The notes under the pieces are model-generated. The model had not been told where the DNA came from, did no database searches, and saw only the letters and a list, made by a program, of their open reading frames with translations. The translations under genes were made by a program, and so were the position numbers. Of a stretch of 64,000 nucleotides of DNA, positions 31,071 to 40,701 are shown in pieces. The DNA lies in assembly GCF_019052805.1 (NCBI RefSeq), contig NZ_JAHQRJ010000001.1:868001-932000 (forward strand), read 5' to 3'. The number at the start of each line of letters is the position of its first letter. Positions within the stretch are counted from its first letter, which is position 1. This DNA is from Noviherbaspirillum sp. L7-7A (lineage in GTDB: Bacteria; Pseudomonadota; Gammaproteobacteria; Burkholderiales; Burkholderiaceae_D).

Positions 31071-31122
31071 CGCACCTAATTTCTCGCTATCATTCTTTCT
31101 TTGGAACAATTATGGTGCGGCG

Positions 31123-32007
31123 ATGATCAAGACAGCATTGGTGACGGCATTACTGACCCTGACGGTATCGGCCAGCGCGGTATCGCTGGGCTCGCGGCAT
31201 GCGCTACTGATCGACGAGGACAGCGGCGCTGTGCTGCTCGAAAAGAATGCCAATGACATCGTCCCGATTGCTTCCCTGACCAAGCTGATGACCGCGATGG
31301 TGGTGCTCGATGCCGGACTCGACCTGCAGGAGCCGGTCACGATCAGCGAGCAGGATGTCGACACCCTGAAGCACAGTTCGTCGCGGGTGCCCGTGGGCGC
31401 CACCTTTCCGCGGGGGACGCTGCTGGAACTGGCGCTGATGTCGTCGGATAACCGCGCCGCCTTTGCGCTTGCGCGCACCTATCCGGGCGGGCTGGACGGC
31501 TTCCGCCAGGCGGTGCGCGGCAAGTCCATGGAGCTCGGTCTGCGCCGCACCAACATCGAGGAGCCCACCGGGCTGTCGCCGCACAACACCTCCACCGCCA
31601 CCGACCTGGCGAAAATGGTGATGGCGGCCGGGCGCTATCCCGAGATCGAGCGGCTCACCACCTCGTCGGCCGACCTGATCGACGTCGAGGGCGCCGCCAC
31701 CCATTACCGCAATACCAACCGGCTGGTGGGCAACAGCGCCTGGGATATCCGCCTGTCCAAGACCGGCTTCACCCGCGAGGCGGGCCGCTGCCTGGTGATG
31801 CGGGTCAAGGCAGCCGGCCGTTCCACCGTGATGGTGCTGCTCAATGCCCGCGAGTCGGTGATACGCACCGCCGACGCGATGAATCTGCATCGCCTGGTGC
31901 GCGGCGAACCCCTGATGGAAGCCTCGGCAACGCCGGCGCCCAAGCGCAAGGCCGCGCGCCATGCCAAGCCGTCACGCCGTTCCAGGACGCTGGTCGCGCA
32001 GCTCTGA
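31123..32007 (+). CDS. pbpG: D-alanyl-D-alanine endopeptidase (PBP7 type)
   Basis: Periplasmic low-molecular-weight penicillin-binding protein that cuts peptide cross-links. A signal peptide (MIKTALVTALLTLTVSASA) starts the protein. The penicillin-binding motifs are SxxK as IASLTKLM, SxN as MSSDN and KTG as LSKTGFT. No PBP5-type C-terminal domain: the protein ends in a basic tail (KRKAARHAKPSRRSR), so it is PbpG-like at 294 aa. An upstream in-frame start would bury the signal peptide and is rejected. Confidence 0.92.
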   Translation: MIKTALVTALLTLTVSASAVSLGSRHALLIDEDSGAVLLEKNANDIVPIASLTKLMTAMVVLDAGLDLQEPVTISEQDVDTLKHSSSRVPVGATFPRGTLLELALMSSDNRAAFALARTYPGGLDGFRQAVRGKSMELGLRRTNIEEPTGLSPHNTSTATDLAKMVMAAGRYPEIERLTTSSADLIDVEGAATHYRNTNRLVGNSAWDIRLSKTGFTREAGRCLVMRVKAAGRSTVMVLLNARESVIRTADAMNLHRLVRGEPLMEASATPAPKRKAARHAKPSRRSRTLVAQL

Positions 32008-32059
32008 TGGTTTTTCACGGCGGCCGCATCGACTCGCTGCTGCCGGGGTTCACGCCTTG

Positions 32060-32896
32060 CTACTCCTTGAAGTACACCACCTGGTGGCTGGCTGCCAGCA
32101 TCACGCCGCCGGCGCTCCAGATCTCCGCGCTCTGATCGAAAAACCCCTTGCCATAGTTTTGCCCGCGGGCCACCGCCAGCAGCGGCGCGTCGCCCTGCGC
32201 GGCCAGTTGCGCCGCATCGGCGTGGAAGTAGGTGGTCAGCGCCACGGTGCTGGCCGGGGTCCAGCTTGCGCGGCGCAGGAAGATGCGCGGGAAGAACGCG
32301 TCGCAGATCGATGCAAGGGCAGGGAAGTCGAGCGGCCTGGGTGGCTGGTCGCGAATCCAGAGCCGGGTTTCGGATGGATGGCCGCTGGCGTCGCTCTGAT
32401 CCGGCGCCATGCCGCCGGCGATGAAGCGCATCTCGTAACGGCCGGTCCAGGCGGCGCGCGGGTGGGCTGGCGCCTGTGCCACGCTGGACGGCGGCGGCGC
32501 CAGCGGGAAGCTGGCGTCGGTCGCGCCCCAGGTGTCGCGCCGGATCGCGGTGACCGCGGTGGCGAAGGCCGCAACCTGGTCCTGCTGGCGCAGTTCCACC
32601 ATCCAGTGCTGGGTGGTGCGGTTGGTCCGCAAGGCACGCGCCTGCACCTCGAACTGGCCGTCGGCAATCGGGGCTGCGTAATGCACGGTCAGCGACAGCG
32701 GGTCGCCCAGCTTTTCCGGATGCCGCAGGATGGCATTGAGCAGTGTGGCGGCAATGGTGCCGCCAAAGGGGCCCACCATGTTGCCGTAGGCCGGGCTGGT
32801 ATGGCCGAGGTAATGGCCGGGGCCGCGCTCGCTGTCCGGGGAGAGGGCGATTGCGGTGTCGAGCACATGTGCTGCTTCTGGCTGGGTGGTCTCCAT
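32060..32896 (-). CDS. Acyl-CoA thioesterase, TesB-like double hotdog
   Basis: A 278-residue protein of the thioesterase family with two hotdog domains. The first has GPFGGTIAATLLNAILRHP and the strand DPLSLTVHYAAPIADG; the second begins near PRPLDFPALASICDAFFPRI and ends in AEIWSAGGVMLAASHQVVYF. The typical substrate is a medium- or branched-chain acyl-CoA, not determined here. It is a single gene, convergent with pbpG and 103 bp away from the next minus-strand gene. Confidence 0.85.
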   Translation of the reverse strand: METTQPEAAHVLDTAIALSPDSERGPGHYLGHTSPAYGNMVGPFGGTIAATLLNAILRHPEKLGDPLSLTVHYAAPIADGQFEVQARALRTNRTTQHWMVELRQQDQVAAFATAVTAIRRDTWGATDASFPLAPPPSSVAQAPAHPRAAWTGRYEMRFIAGGMAPDQSDASGHPSETRLWIRDQPPRPLDFPALASICDAFFPRIFLRRASWTPASTVALTTYFHADAAQLAAQGDAPLLAVARGQNYGKGFFDQSAEIWSAGGVMLAASHQVVYFKE

Positions 32897-32999
32897 GGTT
32901 CTCCTTTTTATGACGGAATGCGGGTCTGGCCGTCATTCTAAGGGCGACTGGAAAAACACGGGTAGCGGTGCCCGGCCGATCCGGCCGCGATGCGCCGCT

Positions 33000-35132
33000 T
33001 CAGGCCGCCCTGGGTGCAGGTGCCGACGCAGGGACTGGCGCAGGGTCCGGCGTGGCGCGCAGCATCGCTTCGAACTCGGCCGCCGGCAGCGGCTTGCTGC
33101 TCAGGTAACCCTGATACTGGTCGCAGCCCAGCTGGCGCAGGTAGGCCAGCTGCTCGTCGGTTTCCACGCCTTCGGCGATCACCCGCAGCCGCAGGCTGTG
33201 CGCCAGCGCAATGACGGAGCGCACGATGGCGGCGTCGTCGGCATCCGAGCTGATGTCGCGCACGAAGGAGCGGTCGATCTTCAGGGTGTCGAGGCGGAAC
33301 TGCTTGAGATAGCTGAGGATGGAATAGCCGGTGCCGAAGTCATCCACGGAAATATGGATGCCCTGCGCATGCAGCCGCTCCAGGATCAGCGCCGCCTCGG
33401 CCGGATTGTGCATCACCACGCTTTCCGTCACCTCCAGTTCCAGGCAACTCGCGGCCATGCCGGTTTCCGCCAGCACGCCGGCGACGAAGTCGGGCAGGTT
33501 GTTCTGGGCGAACTGGTAGGCCGACAGGTTCACCGCTACCCGCAACGGCGCCAGGCCGGCAAGCTGCCATGCGCGGTTCTGGCGGCAGGCCTCGCGCAGC
33601 ACCCAGGCGCCCAGCGGGATGATGAGGCCGATGTCCTCGGCCACCGGAATGAATTCATTCGGCGCCACCAGGCCGCGCTCGGGGCTGCGCCAGCGCACCA
33701 GCGCCTCCATCGCCTGCACCGCGCCGCTGGCGACATCAACCTTGGGCTGGTAATGCAGTTCGAACTCGCCCAGGTCGAGCGCGCGGCGCAGGTCTCTTTC
33801 CAGCGCCAGGCGGGCGCCGGCGGCGGCATTCATCTGCGGCGTGAAGAACTGGAAGTTGGCGCGGCCCATTTTCTTGGCGTAGTACATCGCGCTGTCGGCA
33901 TTGCTCATCAGGTCGCGCAAATGGCTGCCGTCTTCCGGATAGAGGCTGATGCCGATGCTCACCGAGACATTCTGCTCCTGGCCTTCCACCTCGATCGGCA
34001 GCGCCAGCCGGTCGAGCAGCTTCTGGGCGACGTTGGCGGCTGCGCGGGGCGAGGCCACGTCGGCCAGCAGCACCACGAATTCATCGCCGCCGAGGCGCGC
34101 CACGGTGTCCTCGCCCCGCAGCGCCTGGCCCAGGCGCTCGGCCACGCCCTGGAGCAGCTTGTCGCCGTAGTGATGGCCCAGCGAGTCGTTGATGGTCTTG
34201 AAGCGGTCGAGATCGAGGAACATCAGCGCAAAGCCCTTGCCCGAACGTTCGCCGGAGGCAATGGCCTGGCAGATCCGGTCTTCCAGCAGGCTGCGGTTGG
34301 GCAGCCGGGTCAGGCTGTCATGCAGCGCCATGTGATGCAGCTGCCGGTTGGCATGGCTGAGCGAACTGACCAGGCCGGCGGTGCGCGAGGCCAGCCGCGA
34401 ATCCACCACCGACAGCAGCAGCGTAATGCTCAGCAGCGACAGCGAGGCCAGGCCGACCAGCGCGGCCAGCCAGTTGCCGTCGACGCCGCCCTCGACCATG
34501 CAGATGCTGGCCACATCGAAACGCGCCGCTTCCATGCCGGTGTAATGCATCGCAATCACGGCCAGGCCCATGATCGCCGCGGCGCCGGCCTTCTTCGCAT
34601 GCGCCGCCAGGTTCTGGCCGCTGCGCAGCGTGAAGGCCAGCCACAGCGCGGCGACCGAGGCAACCACGGCAATCGCAATCGATGCCAGCAGGCCGGCCGT
34701 GTCGTAATGGATCGCCGGGTCCATCCGCATGGCATGCATGCCCATGTAATGCATGCCGCAAATGCCCAGCCCCATCAGCAGACCGCCGACCAGGAAATGC
34801 AGCATGCGCACGGTGGGCCGGGTGACGATGCGCAGCGCAAAGGCGGACACGCCGATCGCCACCAGCAGCGACAGCAGGGTGGTGTTGATTTCGTAGCTCA
34901 GGCGGATCGGCAGGCTGAAGGCCAGCATGCCGATGAAGTGCATGGCCCAGATGCCGCTGCCCATCGCCACCGCCCCTCCGGCCAGCCACAGCAGGCTGGT
35001 GCGGCCCTCCGTTTCGGTCACCCGGCCGGCGAGATTGAGCGCGGTATAGGAAGCCATCATGGCTACCGCAACCGAAAGAAGCACGAGGCCCGGATGATAG
35101 CTGCCGGTCAGATAAGTCAAGGGGTAATCCAT
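33000..35132 (-). CDS. MHYT-GGDEF-EAL cyclic-di-GMP protein
   Basis: A membrane protein that both makes and breaks c-di-GMP in principle. Residues 1-245 hold seven hydrophobic helices with MHF/MHYMGMH/MHYTGM repeats of the MHYT domain, thought to sense a diatomic gas through copper. The GGDEF domain has an intact LGGDEFVVLL site near residue 365, and an RxxD inhibition site (RGED) five residues before it. The EAL domain has EALVRWRSPERG, DDFGTGYS and KIDRSFV, so phosphodiesterase residues are present too. ATG 35132 is preferred to the TTG two codons upstream. Which activity dominates cannot be read from sequence. Confidence 0.92.
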   Translation of the reverse strand: MDYPLTYLTGSYHPGLVLLSVAVAMMASYTALNLAGRVTETEGRTSLLWLAGGAVAMGSGIWAMHFIGMLAFSLPIRLSYEINTTLLSLLVAIGVSAFALRIVTRPTVRMLHFLVGGLLMGLGICGMHYMGMHAMRMDPAIHYDTAGLLASIAIAVVASVAALWLAFTLRSGQNLAAHAKKAGAAAIMGLAVIAMHYTGMEAARFDVASICMVEGGVDGNWLAALVGLASLSLLSITLLLSVVDSRLASRTAGLVSSLSHANRQLHHMALHDSLTRLPNRSLLEDRICQAIASGERSGKGFALMFLDLDRFKTINDSLGHHYGDKLLQGVAERLGQALRGEDTVARLGGDEFVVLLADVASPRAAANVAQKLLDRLALPIEVEGQEQNVSVSIGISLYPEDGSHLRDLMSNADSAMYYAKKMGRANFQFFTPQMNAAAGARLALERDLRRALDLGEFELHYQPKVDVASGAVQAMEALVRWRSPERGLVAPNEFIPVAEDIGLIIPLGAWVLREACRQNRAWQLAGLAPLRVAVNLSAYQFAQNNLPDFVAGVLAETGMAASCLELEVTESVVMHNPAEAALILERLHAQGIHISVDDFGTGYSILSYLKQFRLDTLKIDRSFVRDISSDADDAAIVRSVIALAHSLRLRVIAEGVETDEQLAYLRQLGCDQYQGYLSSKPLPAAEFEAMLRATPDPAPVPASAPAPRAA

Positions 35133-35316
35133 TCGCAATCGGTGATGCAGATAGTGATTTAAGGCAACATTTTAACAGTGTTCACAAAATGGTGATGACC
35201 CTTCGCTTTAGTGTGTTTAGGGCGAATGCCGCTCGCTTGTGTTATAGAATCGGCCGCACTGCCGTCAGAGCGGCGACGCGACCAGGTCAGCTGGCGCGCC
35301 ATATCAGGGGATGACT

Positions 35317-36573
35317 ATGAAGATTGCAATCGCCGGCGCCGGCATTGGCGGCCTGGCCTTGGCGCTCATGCTGCACAAGCGCGGCATCGAGGCTGAAGTA
35401 TGGGAAGCCGTTGAGGAGTTGAAACCGCTGGGCGTGGGCATCAATCTGCTGCCCCATGCGGTCAAGGAATTGTCCGAGCTGGGGCTGGAAGACACGCTGG
35501 CCGAGATCGGCGTCAAGACATCCCAGCTGGCGTACTACAACCGGCATGGGCAGCAGATCTGGGTCGAGCCGCGCGGCCGCGCCGCCGGCTACGACTGGCC
35601 GCAGTTTTCCATCCATCGCGGCGCGCTGCAGATGGCGTTGCTGCGGGCCGCCACGCAGCGCATCGGCGCCGGCCAGGTCCATCAGGGCCATACGCTGGAA
35701 TCCTTCGAGCAGGATGAGGCGGGCGTGGTGGCCCGCTTCCGGCGCCGCACCGACAACGCGCTGGTGGAAACCCGGGCCGACGTGCTGGTCGGCGCCGACG
35801 GCATCCATTCGGCGCTGCGGCGCCTGCTGCATCCGGTCGGGGACGAGCCGCGCTTTTCCGGGCGCATGTTGTGGCGCGCCATCACCGAGACCCAGCCCTT
35901 CATGGATGGCCGCTCGATGTTCATGGCGGGACACCAGGACCAGAAATTCGTCGCCTATCCGATTTCCGAGCCGCTGCGGCAGCAGGGCCGCTCGCTGATC
36001 AACTGGATCGCCGAACTGCGGGTGCCGGATGGCGCGCCGCCGCCGACCGACTGGAACAAGCGGGTCGACCGCTCGGTGTTCGCGCCTGCCTTCGCCGACT
36101 GGAAGTGGGACTGGATCGATATCCCGGCCATCATCGAGGGCGCCGCCACTATCTACGAATTCCCGCTGGTGGACCGCGACCCGCTGCCGCGCTGGACCGT
36201 GGGCCGGGTCACGCTGATGGGCGACGCCGCCCATCCGATGTACCCGATCGGCTCCAACGGCAGCGCGCAGGCGATACTCGATGCCCGCTACCTGGCCGAC
36301 TGCCTGGCCGATTGCGGCGATGGCCGCAGCAGCCTGCTGTATGCGTTGAAGGAGTACGAGGCCGAGCGGCTGCCGCGCACCGCCGGCATCGTGCTGCGCA
36401 ACCGCATGAACGGACCGGAGCAGGTGATGCAGATGGCCGAGGAAAGGGCGCCCAATGGCTTTGCCAATATTGACGACGTGATTTCCCATGCCGAGCGGGA
36501 AGCCATCTCGCAGCGCTACAAGCGCCTGGCCGGCTTCGACAAGCAGTCGCTGGCCGCCACGCCGAACCGCTGA
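35317..36573 (+). CDS. PhzS-like FAD-dependent monooxygenase
   Basis: A group A flavoprotein hydroxylase. The FAD-binding Rossmann motif is AIAGAGIGGLALALML at the N-terminus. The DG motif is VLVGADGIHSALRR near residue 165, and the second FAD motif is LMGDAAHPMYPIGSNGSAQ near residue 305. Segments such as PLGVGINLLPHAVKELSELG and WVEPRGRAAGYDWPQFSIHR closely recall the PhzS/aromatic-acid hydroxylase group. AGGGG touches the first ATG, so the second (MKIAIAGAGIG) is used. It heads a four-gene cassette with a thioesterase, a solute-binding protein and an aryl-CoA ligase. Confidence 0.88.
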   Translation: MKIAIAGAGIGGLALALMLHKRGIEAEVWEAVEELKPLGVGINLLPHAVKELSELGLEDTLAEIGVKTSQLAYYNRHGQQIWVEPRGRAAGYDWPQFSIHRGALQMALLRAATQRIGAGQVHQGHTLESFEQDEAGVVARFRRRTDNALVETRADVLVGADGIHSALRRLLHPVGDEPRFSGRMLWRAITETQPFMDGRSMFMAGHQDQKFVAYPISEPLRQQGRSLINWIAELRVPDGAPPPTDWNKRVDRSVFAPAFADWKWDWIDIPAIIEGAATIYEFPLVDRDPLPRWTVGRVTLMGDAAHPMYPIGSNGSAQAILDARYLADCLADCGDGRSSLLYALKEYEAERLPRTAGIVLRNRMNGPEQVMQMAEERAPNGFANIDDVISHAEREAISQRYKRLAGFDKQSLAATPNR

Positions 36574-36600
36574 ACCGCTCAATACCAACAAGGGAGCCAC

Positions 36601-37044
36601 ATGGCGATCTGGAAGAAATCATTCACGCTGGAAGACCTGAAAGAGCGGCATGTCGATACCGCCGAAGGCCATATGGGCATCGAGTTCTGCGGCATCGGCG
36701 AAGACTGGCTGGCCGCGCGCATGCCGGTCGACGCCCGCACCGTGCAGCCGTTCCGCATCCTGCACGGCGGCGCTTCGGTGCTGCTGGCCGAATCGGTCGG
36801 CAGCTGCGCGGCCAACCTGTGCGTGGACCAGGAAAAATTCTATTGCGTCGGCCTGGACATCAATGCCAACCATGTGCGCGGCGCCAGCAGCGGCTGGGTC
36901 ACCGGCACCGCGCGAGCGCTGCACATCGGCAAATCCACCCATGTGTGGCAGATCCATATCACCAACGAAGCCGACGCGCTGGTATGCGTGTCGCGCCTGA
37001 CCATGTCGGTGCTGCGCCGGCCGTCAGCCCAATCGCCAGGCTAG
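36601..37044 (+). CDS. PaaI family thioesterase
   Basis: A single hotdog-fold thioesterase of 147 residues. The active-site helix is FRILHGGASVLLAESVGSCA, with the HGG of the family, and the strand LDINANHVRGASSGWVTGTA matches PaaI/YdiI enzymes. Such proteins hydrolyse aryl-CoA or acyl-CoA, often to rescue CoA in aromatic degradation or menaquinone pathways. It sits 27 bp after the monooxygenase and 62 bp before the solute-binding protein, in one operon. Confidence 0.88.
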   Translation: MAIWKKSFTLEDLKERHVDTAEGHMGIEFCGIGEDWLAARMPVDARTVQPFRILHGGASVLLAESVGSCAANLCVDQEKFYCVGLDINANHVRGASSGWVTGTARALHIGKSTHVWQIHITNEADALVCVSRLTMSVLRRPSAQSPG

Positions 37045-37106
37045 CTTCATACTCACCACAATCTGAACAGTCATCACCCGATAAAACAACGACAGAGGAG
37101 ACCAGC

Positions 37107-38252
37107 ATGACATCAGCAAACCGCATCGCCGCCGCCATCACCCTTGCCTTCGCCGCGCTGCCGGCCTGGGCCGACATCACGGTGGGCATTTCCGTATCCG
37201 CCACCGGCCCGGCGGCATCCCTGGGCATTCCCGAGAAAAACACGGCCGCACTGCTGCCCACCAGCGTGGCCGGGCAGAAGATCAACTACGTGATTCTCGA
37301 CGACGCCACCAATCCGACCGAAGCCAACAAGAACGCCCGCAAGTTCGTCACCGAGAACAATGCCGACATCATCTTCGGCTCGTCGGCGGTGCCCACTGCG
37401 CTGGCCATTGCCGAGGTCGCCAGCGAGACCAGGACGCCGCAGATCGCGCTGGCGCCGGTGGAGCTGGCCGATGCCAAGAAGAACTGGGTCTTTGTGGTAC
37501 CGCAGCACAATGCGCTGATGGCGCAGGCGCTGGCCAGCCACATGAAGGCGGCCGGCGTCAAGACGCTTGGCTTCATCGGCTTTGCCGACGGCTATGGCGA
37601 AGGCTGGGCGCGCGAGATGACCAAGGCGGCGGAAGCGGCCGGCATCAAGGTGGTGGCCAGCGAGCGCTACAACCGCACCGACACCAGCGTCACCGGCCAG
37701 GTGGTCAAGCTGGTCGCGGCCAATCCGGACGCCATCATGATCGCCGGCTCCGGCACGCCGGCGGCGCTGCCGCAAACGGCGCTGGCCGAGCGCAACTACA
37801 AGGGCAAGATCTACCAGAGCCATGGCGCGGCCAACAAGGAGTTCATGCGGGTGGGCGGCAAGGCGGTGGAAGGCGCGGTGCTGCCGGTGGGGCCGGTGGT
37901 GGTGGCGGCCCAATTGCCCGAGACCCATCCGTCGAAGAAGGTCGGCGTCGACTACACCCGCCAGTACGAGGAGAAATACGGCGCCGGCACGGTGTCTTCC
38001 TTCGGCGCCCACATGCTCGATGCCTACAAGCTGTTCGAGGCGGCGGTGCCGACCGCGCTCAAGAGCGGCCAGCCGGGCACGCCGGCCTTCCGCCAGGCGC
38101 TGCGCGACGCCATCGAGTCGGGACGGGAAGTGGTGGGCGCGCATGGCGTATTCAACATGAGCCCGACCAATCATTACGGCCACGACGACCGGGCGCGGGT
38201 GCTGGTGCGTATCGACAAGGGCGAATGGAAGCTGCTGGGCGACGCCAAATAG
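37107..38252 (+). CDS. Branched-chain-type ABC transporter substrate-binding protein
   Basis: A periplasmic receptor of the LivJ/aromatic-acid group, 381 residues, with a Sec signal peptide ending at AWA. The mature protein starts DITVGISVSATGPAASLG and shows the two-lobe pattern of type I receptors (ALAPVELADAKKNWVFVVPQ, LGFIGFADGYGEGWAREMTK). In this context aromatic acids are a likely ligand. No permease or ATPase genes are in the window, so it must rely on a transporter encoded elsewhere. AGAGGAG precedes the start. Confidence 0.9.
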   Translation: MTSANRIAAAITLAFAALPAWADITVGISVSATGPAASLGIPEKNTAALLPTSVAGQKINYVILDDATNPTEANKNARKFVTENNADIIFGSSAVPTALAIAEVASETRTPQIALAPVELADAKKNWVFVVPQHNALMAQALASHMKAAGVKTLGFIGFADGYGEGWAREMTKAAEAAGIKVVASERYNRTDTSVTGQVVKLVAANPDAIMIAGSGTPAALPQTALAERNYKGKIYQSHGAANKEFMRVGGKAVEGAVLPVGPVVVAAQLPETHPSKKVGVDYTRQYEEKYGAGTVSSFGAHMLDAYKLFEAAVPTALKSGQPGTPAFRQALRDAIESGREVVGAHGVFNMSPTNHYGHDDRARVLVRIDKGEWKLLGDAK

Positions 38253-38261
38253 GAGGCTGAC

Positions 38262-40115
38262 ATGGCATCCGTGATCACATCACGCGACCCGGCGCGGCTG
38301 TTCGCCGCGCCGCAGGTGCGGCTGTCACGGCGCGAGGACGGCGCCATCCTGCTGTCTTCGCCGCAGCCGCTGCAGGCCTATCCGCGCTGCGTGGGCGTCG
38401 ACCTCGAATACTGGGCGGACCATGCGCCGCAGCGGCTGTTCCTGGCCGAGCGCGATGGCGACGGCGCATGGCGGGAGCTGCGCTACGGCCAGGCGCGGCA
38501 ACAGGTCAGGCGCATTGCCGCCAGCCTGCTGGGCATGGGCCTGCCGGAAGGGCGGCCGGTAGCGGTCCTGTCGGACAACGGCATCGAACATGCGCTGCTG
38601 ATGCTGGCCTGCCTGCATGTGGGCATACCGTATGCCGCGCTGTCGCCGGCGTATTCGCTGATGTCACGCGACCATGCCAAGCTGCGCGCGCTGGTGTCGC
38701 GCCTGCAGCCCGGCCTGCTGTATGCGGCGTCGGCTCAGCGCTACGGCGCCGCGCTGGCCGCCATCGAAGGCCTGCACCAGGCGCGGCTGGTGGTGTCGGA
38801 CGATGGCGATGTACCCGCCGGCGCGCAGCCGTTTTCCAGTTTGCTGGCGCATGGGGACGAGGCCGCGGTCGATGCGCGGCATGCGCTGGTCGGCCCCGAT
38901 ACCGTGGCCAAGATCCTGTTTACCTCCGGCTCCATCGCCGAGCCCAAGGGCGTGATCAACACCCAGCGCATGCTGTGCGCCTCGCAGCAGGCCAAGGCCC
39001 AGCTCTGGCCCTTCCTGGCCGAGACGCCGCCGGTGATCGTCGACTGGCTGCCCTGGAATCACACCTTCGGCGGCAACCACAATTTCAACCTCGTGCTGCG
39101 CCATGGCGGCACGCTGTATATCGATGGCGGCAAGCCCGCGCCGGGCCTGTTCGACGCCAGCATCGCCAATCTGCGCGAGATCGCGCCGACCCTGTACTTC
39201 AATGTGCCGCGCGGCTTCGACATGCTGGTGTCGGCCCTGCGCGCCGATGCCCCGCTGCGCCGCAATTTCTTTTCACGGCTGCAGCTGATGTTCTATGCCG
39301 GCTCGGCCCTGCCGCAGAACCTGTGGGAAGACCTGATCGCGCTGTCGGTCCAGGAAACCGGCCAGCCGGTGCCCATGGTGACCGCATGGGGCTCGACCGA
39401 GACCGCGCCGCTGGCCACCGACTGCCATTTCCAGGCGCCGCGCTCCGGCGTGATCGGGCTGCCGGCGCCAGGGGTGGAGCTGAAGCTGCTGCCGGCCGCC
39501 GGCAAGCTGGAAATCCGGGTGCGCGGCCCGAATGTGACGCCCGGCTACCTCGGCCAGCCGGAGCTGACCGCCAGGGCTTTCGATGAGGAAGGCTATTACC
39601 GCATCGGCGACGCAGTGCGCTTTGCCGACGAAAGCAAGCCGGAAGCCGGGCTGGTGTTCGACGGCCGCGTGGCCGAGGACTTCAAGCTCTCCAGCGGCAC
39701 CTGGGTCAATGTCGGCGCGGTGCGCATCAAGGGCATCGAACTGCTGGCGCCGGTGGCGCAGGACATCGTGGTGACCGGCCATGATGGCGAGCAGATCGGC
39801 TTCCTGGTATTCGCCAACCTGCCCGCCTGCCGCGCGCTGGCCGGCCTGCCGGCCGACGCGCCGGCGGCCGACGCGCTGGCCCATCCGGCCGTGCGCGGCA
39901 AGGTGCGGCAGGGGCTGCAGGCGATGCGCCAGCTCGGCGGCGGCAGTTCGACTTACGCCAGCCGCGCGCTGCTGATGGGCGAGCCGGCATCGGTGGACGC
40001 CGGCGAGATCACCGACAAGGGTTATATCAACCAGTCCGCCGTGCTGGCGCGGCGGGCGCAGATGGTCAGCGCGCTGGAGCAGGGTGGGGGCGGGGTAATT
40101 GCCATAGATGGCTGA
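38262..40115 (+). CDS. fcs: Feruloyl-CoA synthase-like acyl/aryl-CoA ligase
   Basis: An ANL-superfamily adenylating enzyme of 617 residues. The ATP loop is [16 protein letters not shown] near residue 222, motif A5 is [13 protein letters not shown], and the hinge region is [18 protein letters not shown]. The last part is shortened, with the ending AEPS-like and no typical catalytic PKT-Gly-Lys motif visible. This whole pattern fits the feruloyl-CoA synthase family, which activates hydroxycinnamates. The enoyl-CoA hydratase and vanillin dehydrogenase genes that usually accompany it are not here, so the substrate could be another aryl acid. AGGAGG lies before the ATG. Confidence 0.8.
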   Translation: MASVITSRDPARLFAAPQVRLSRREDGAILLSSPQPLQAYPRCVGVDLEYWADHAPQRLFLAERDGDGAWRELRYGQARQQVRRIAASLLGMGLPEGRPVAVLSDNGIEHALLMLACLHVGIPYAALSPAYSLMSRDHAKLRALVSRLQPGLLYAASAQRYGAALAAIEGLHQARLVVSDDGDVPAGAQPFSSLLAHGDEAAVDARHALVGPDTVAKILFTSGSIAEPKGVINTQRMLCASQQAKAQLWPFLAETPPVIVDWLPWNHTFGGNHNFNLVLRHGGTLYIDGGKPAPGLFDASIANLREIAPTLYFNVPRGFDMLVSALRADAPLRRNFFSRLQLMFYAGSALPQNLWEDLIALSVQETGQPVPMVTAWGSTETAPLATDCHFQAPRSGVIGLPAPGVELKLLPAAGKLEIRVRGPNVTPGYLGQPELTARAFDEEGYYRIGDAVRFADESKPEAGLVFDGRVAEDFKLSSGTWVNVGAVRIKGIELLAPVAQDIVVTGHDGEQIGFLVFANLPACRALAGLPADAPAADALAHPAVRGKVRQGLQAMRQLGGGSSTYASRALLMGEPASVDAGEITDKGYINQSAVLARRAQMVSALEQGGGGVIAIDG

Positions 40116-40137
40116 GCCCTCGGTGATGGCGTAGCCT

Positions 40138-40165
40138 GCCGGGTGGACGGGCATCGCCACCCGGC
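40138..40165 (+). terminator. Hairpin after the aryl-CoA ligase cassette
   Basis: A perfect 9-bp stem GCCGGGTGG/CCACCCGGC with a 10-nt loop starts 22 bp after the ligase stop. No T-run follows, so termination may need Rho. Confidence 0.45.
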
Positions 40166-40403
40166 GTTAACCATGGTGTCATGCTTGCCCGGCATGCCGG
40201 ATAAAGAGCATGCATCTGCTTACCCTAAGCTGCCTGCCGGGCTCCGTCCTGCAACAACGCTGACTGAAAAGGCTTACAAGCGTTCGACCTGTCTTCCGTG
40301 AAAATGCCCGTTCGATGCTGGCTACCCTTTCACATTGTCCTGTTGAATTGGATTCGGTTCTTGCTGATTTGGTCAATCCGGATTTGTGTTAACGACAGGC
40401 TGG

Positions 40404-40434
40404 CCCGGGTTTCGCTTTCGCTTAACCCAGGCTA
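40404..40434 (+). repeat. REP-like element, copy A
   Basis: CCCGGGTTTCGCTTTCGC followed by TTAACCCAGGCTA. It is the same unit as three other copies in this window, with a hairpin-forming GGGTT/AACCC core around a TTCGC-rich loop. This copy has one small insertion in the loop. Confidence 0.75.
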
Positions 40435-40664
40435 TGCATGCTGGACGAAGAAATTTAAGGGGGAATTCACCCCTTTGCAAAGATTTGCATGCGTTTAATG
40501 AGGGGCGACGCAGCAGAGGTTTGCAGTAAGCGTCGCGTATGCCCTTGGCTTGGAGCGGCCTGTCCCCTTGAACACATATTCCTGCATGCCGCTCGCGTCT
40601 TCTTTGTTTCGCGTTACCGCTGTCTCCGGCTTGCTTAAACAATGAGCAACGTTTCAGGACAGTG

Positions 40665-40693
40665 GCGGTGGACGGCCCTTGGCCGTCCACCGC
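40665..40693 (-). terminator. Strong hairpin after the fasciclin gene
   Basis: GCGGTGGACGGCC and GGCCGTCCACCGC give a perfect 13-bp stem with a 3-nt CTT loop, eight bases past the stop. On the minus strand no T-run follows, so it may work as an mRNA end stabiliser or a Rho-aided terminator. Confidence 0.55.
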
Positions 40694-40701
40694 AGACCCG
40701 C

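Larger units (their letters stand above)
40116..40664. other. Gene-free region between fcs and the fasciclin gene
   Basis: Apart from the hairpin at its left end and one REP-like copy, this stretch has no convincing coding frame: the open frames are short, lack ribosome binding sites and resemble no family. Base composition is more balanced than in the neighbours. It looks like decayed or repeat-derived intergenic DNA. Confidence 0.5.

Noticed and set aside
32856-35162. Very long open frame on the plus strand opposite the GGDEF-EAL gene
   Set aside because: It is the antisense of a clear MHYT-GGDEF-EAL gene; high GC keeps the opposite frame open.
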